DNA of 64,000 bases, taken from Actinomadura nitritigenes. Its GTDB lineage: Bacteria; Actinomycetota; Actinomycetes; Streptosporangiales; Streptosporangiaceae. Shown in pieces: positions 62,311 through 64,000 of the stretch. The stretch is from positions 1-64,000 of the forward strand of contig NZ_JAGEOK010000006.1 in assembly GCF_017573545.1 (NCBI RefSeq). The letters run 5' to 3'. Made by a program: the position numbers and the translations under genes. The number at the start of each line of letters is the position of its first letter. Positions within the stretch are counted from its first letter, which is position 1. The notes under the pieces are model-generated. The model had not been told where the DNA came from, did not search any database, and saw nothing but the letters and a program-made list of their open reading frames with translations.

Positions 62311-64000
62311 ATGGCGACGACGGATCTGGCTCCGGCGAACGCGTCCCGGTGGCGGCCGCCCTCCCCGCGCGAGTGGCTCGCACCCGCGGTCCCGGGCGGC
62401 GTCCCGGCGGGCTGGCTGGGCCCCCTGCTGGTGACGCTGTTCGCGGGCTTCCTGCGCTTCTACCGGCTCGGGCAGCCGAAGGCCGTGGTCTTCGACGAGA
62501 CCTACTACGCCAAGGACGCGCTGGCCCTGCTGAAGTTCGGCTGGGAGCACAACACCATCGACAACGCCGACAAGCTGCTGATCGCCGACCCGCACGCGAA
62601 CATCTGGGGGCAGGGGCCCTCGTTCGTCGCGCACCCGCCGTTCGGCAAGTGGATGATCGCGATGGGCGAGTGGGCGTTCGGCGCGACCCCGTTCGGCTGG
62701 CGGTTCGTGCCCGCGCTGGTCGGCACCCTGTCGGTGCTGATCCTGTGCCGGGTGGCCCGCCGGATGACCGGCTCCACGCTGCTCGGCTGCGCCGCCGGGC
62801 TCCTGCTGGCGCTCGACGGCCTGGAGTTCGTGACGAGCCGGGCCGCGCTGCTGGACATCTTCGTGATGTTCTGGGTCCTGGCCGGGTTCGCGTGCCTGGT
62901 GAACGACCGGGACCGGTCCCGGTGGAACCTCGCCGACAAGATCGAGGCGGGCCGGACGTCGGTGTACGGGCCGTTCCTCGCGCACGGGTGGCGCTGGGGT
63001 GCGGGGATCTGCCTCGGCCTGGCGTGCGCCACCAAGTGGACGGGCGTGTTCTACGTCGCCGCGTTCGGGCTGATGGCGGTGCTCTGGGACTACGGCGCGC
63101 GGCGCGCGGCGGGCGTCCGGGACCCGATCGCCGGGACGCTGCTGCTGGACGCGGGGCCGGCGTTCGTCCAGATCGTCGTGGTGGCGCTGGTCTCCTACCT
63201 GGCGACCTGGTCCGGCTGGATCTTTAAGCCGGGCGGGTGGGGGCGCGGCCACGCGTCGAGCCACTGGTGGTGGCGGCCGTTCGAGGCGATGCCGCGCCTG
63301 TGGGACTACCACCGGCAGATGCTGGACTTCCACAACAACCTGGACGCCAAGCACCCGTACCAGTCGTGGCCGTGGGACTGGCCGGTCCTGCGCCGTCCGG
63401 TGGCGTTCTTCTACACCGAGCCGAAGACGTGCGGGGCGCCGCGGTGCTCGCGGGAGATCCTCGGGATCGGGACGCCCGCGCTGTGGTGGGGGGCGCTGGC
63501 CGCGCTGGTCGTGGTGCTGTTCATCTGGCTGATCCTGCGCGACTGGCGGGCCGGGGCGATCGTGCTGGGGTTCCTCGCGGGCTGGCTGACCTGGTTCCCG
63601 TCGGCGTTCCGCGACCGGACGATGTTCCTGTTCTACGCGACGCCGCTGATCCCGTTCATGGTGCTGGCGGTGGTGCTGGTGCTCGGCTACCTGATAGGGC
63701 CGGCGTCCGGGCTGGTGGGCGCGCACGCGGCGGCGTCCGGGCGGCCCGCGGAGGACGGCGTGCGGCCCGCGGACGAGGACGGCGCGCGGCCGGCGTACGA
63801 GGACGACGCGTTCCCCGGCGAGATGCACGGGCCGAGCGGCGCGCGGGTCGCGCTGGTCCCCGCGCCGGTGCCGCCGGGGGTGCGGCGCCTCGTCGGCGCG
63901 GCCGCCGCGGGCGCGTTCCTGCTGGTGGTGCTGGCGAACTTCGCCTACTTCTATCCGATCCTGGCGGCGGAGACGCTGACCTACGACGACTGGCACGCCC
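62311..64000 (+). CDS. pmt: Protein O-mannosyltransferase (3' end cut by window edge)
   Basis: 563 residues are visible with no stop. This GT39 protein has a first membrane segment followed by QPKAVVFDETYYAKDALALL with the catalytic Asp-Glu. LDGLEFVTSRAALLDIFVMFWVLAG, CATKWTGVFYV and ASSHWWWRPFEAMPR are typical Pmt loops. It transfers mannose from polyprenyl-phosphate mannose to Ser/Thr of secreted proteins. A Pro/Glu/Asp-rich loop with RPAEDGVRPADEDG-type repeats (residues about 470-520) is an insertion between membrane segments. The GT2 gene upstream may supply the donor. The gene is divergent from rsmI and probably leaderless. Confidence 0.93.
   Translation, partial: MATTDLAPANASRWRPPSPREWLAPAVPGGVPAGWLGPLLVTLFAGFLRFYRLGQPKAVVFDETYYAKDALALLKFGWEHNTIDNADKLLIADPHANIWGQGPSFVAHPPFGKWMIAMGEWAFGATPFGWRFVPALVGTLSVLILCRVARRMTGSTLLGCAAGLLLALDGLEFVTSRAALLDIFVMFWVLAGFACLVNDRDRSRWNLADKIEAGRTSVYGPFLAHGWRWGAGICLGLACATKWTGVFYVAAFGLMAVLWDYGARRAAGVRDPIAGTLLLDAGPAFVQIVVVALVSYLATWSGWIFKPGGWGRGHASSHWWWRPFEAMPRLWDYHRQMLDFHNNLDAKHPYQSWPWDWPVLRRPVAFFYTEPKTCGAPRCSREILGIGTPALWWGALAALVVVLFIWLILRDWRAGAIVLGFLAGWLTWFPSAFRDRTMFLFYATPLIPFMVLAVVLVLGYLIGPASGLVGAHAAASGRPAEDGVRPADEDGARPAYEDDAFPGEMHGPSGARVALVPAPVPPGVRRLVGAAAAGAFLLVVLANFAYFYPILAAETLTYDDWHA

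Overview
The window is chromosomal DNA of a very GC-rich filamentous actinomycete. GTG starts are frequent, genes are often coupled by 1-4 bp overlaps, and several housekeeping genes fall in an order known from actinobacteria (metG-tatD, rpf-ksgA-ispE, glmU-prs-rplY-pth, pmt/rsmI). The gene content would fit an Actinomadura-type organism (Thermomonosporaceae), but that assignment is inference and no rRNA is present. No phage, plasmid, transposase or CRISPR array was seen.

Region 1, about 1-23.3 kb, is an exopolysaccharide/surface-glycan locus. It holds a Wzz-like chain-length protein (cut by the left edge), two GT4 glycosyltransferases, a kinase-fold protein, an O-antigen-ligase/polymerase-like membrane protein, the complete dTDP-L-rhamnose pathway (rfbA, B, C, D) and a polyprenyl-phosphate sugar-1-phosphate transferase that would start the repeat unit. 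A sulfation module sits among these genes: ATP sulfurylase (cysD, cysN), a CysQ-type PAP phosphatase and a PAPS-dependent sulfotransferase. Two tandem secreted beta-propeller-like paralogues, a lipoprotein, a secreted beta-helix protein and a membrane-anchored secreted protein are also present. Together they suggest a rhamnose-containing, possibly sulfated surface polysaccharide.

Region 2, 23.5-28.4 kb, is housekeeping: pth, rplY (L25), prs, glmU and tRNA-Gln(TTG), all on the minus strand.

Region 3, 28.4-42.1 kb, is mixed accessory metabolism and regulation: an ADP-ribosylglycohydrolase, a fatty-acid desaturase with a TetR regulator, a VOC protein, a trans-aconitate-methyltransferase-like gene divergent from a PPOX flavoprotein/patatin/maf operon, an MMPL transporter-histidine kinase-response regulator operon, a divergent MDR oxidoreductase/SnoaL/MarR set, and an amidase. 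A palindromic motif shared by the tam/PPOX region and the marR promoter hints at one small regulon.

Region 4, 42.1-53.5 kb, holds an ABC-F ATPase, two tiny membrane proteins, ispE, a GH26-like lipoprotein whose start lies inside an extended ksgA, an rpfB-like resuscitation factor, a KstD-like flavoprotein, tatD and metG.

Region 5, 53.7-64 kb, is a cell-envelope glycosylation block: three GT-C-type polytopic membrane proteins, a GT2 polyprenyl-sugar synthase-like enzyme, a small zinc-ribbon protein, rsmI, and pmt (protein O-mannosyltransferase, cut by the right edge).

A roughly 140 bp intergenic repeat occurs three times (11.1, 25.3 and 48.8 kb), with a probable diverged relative at 40.8 kb.
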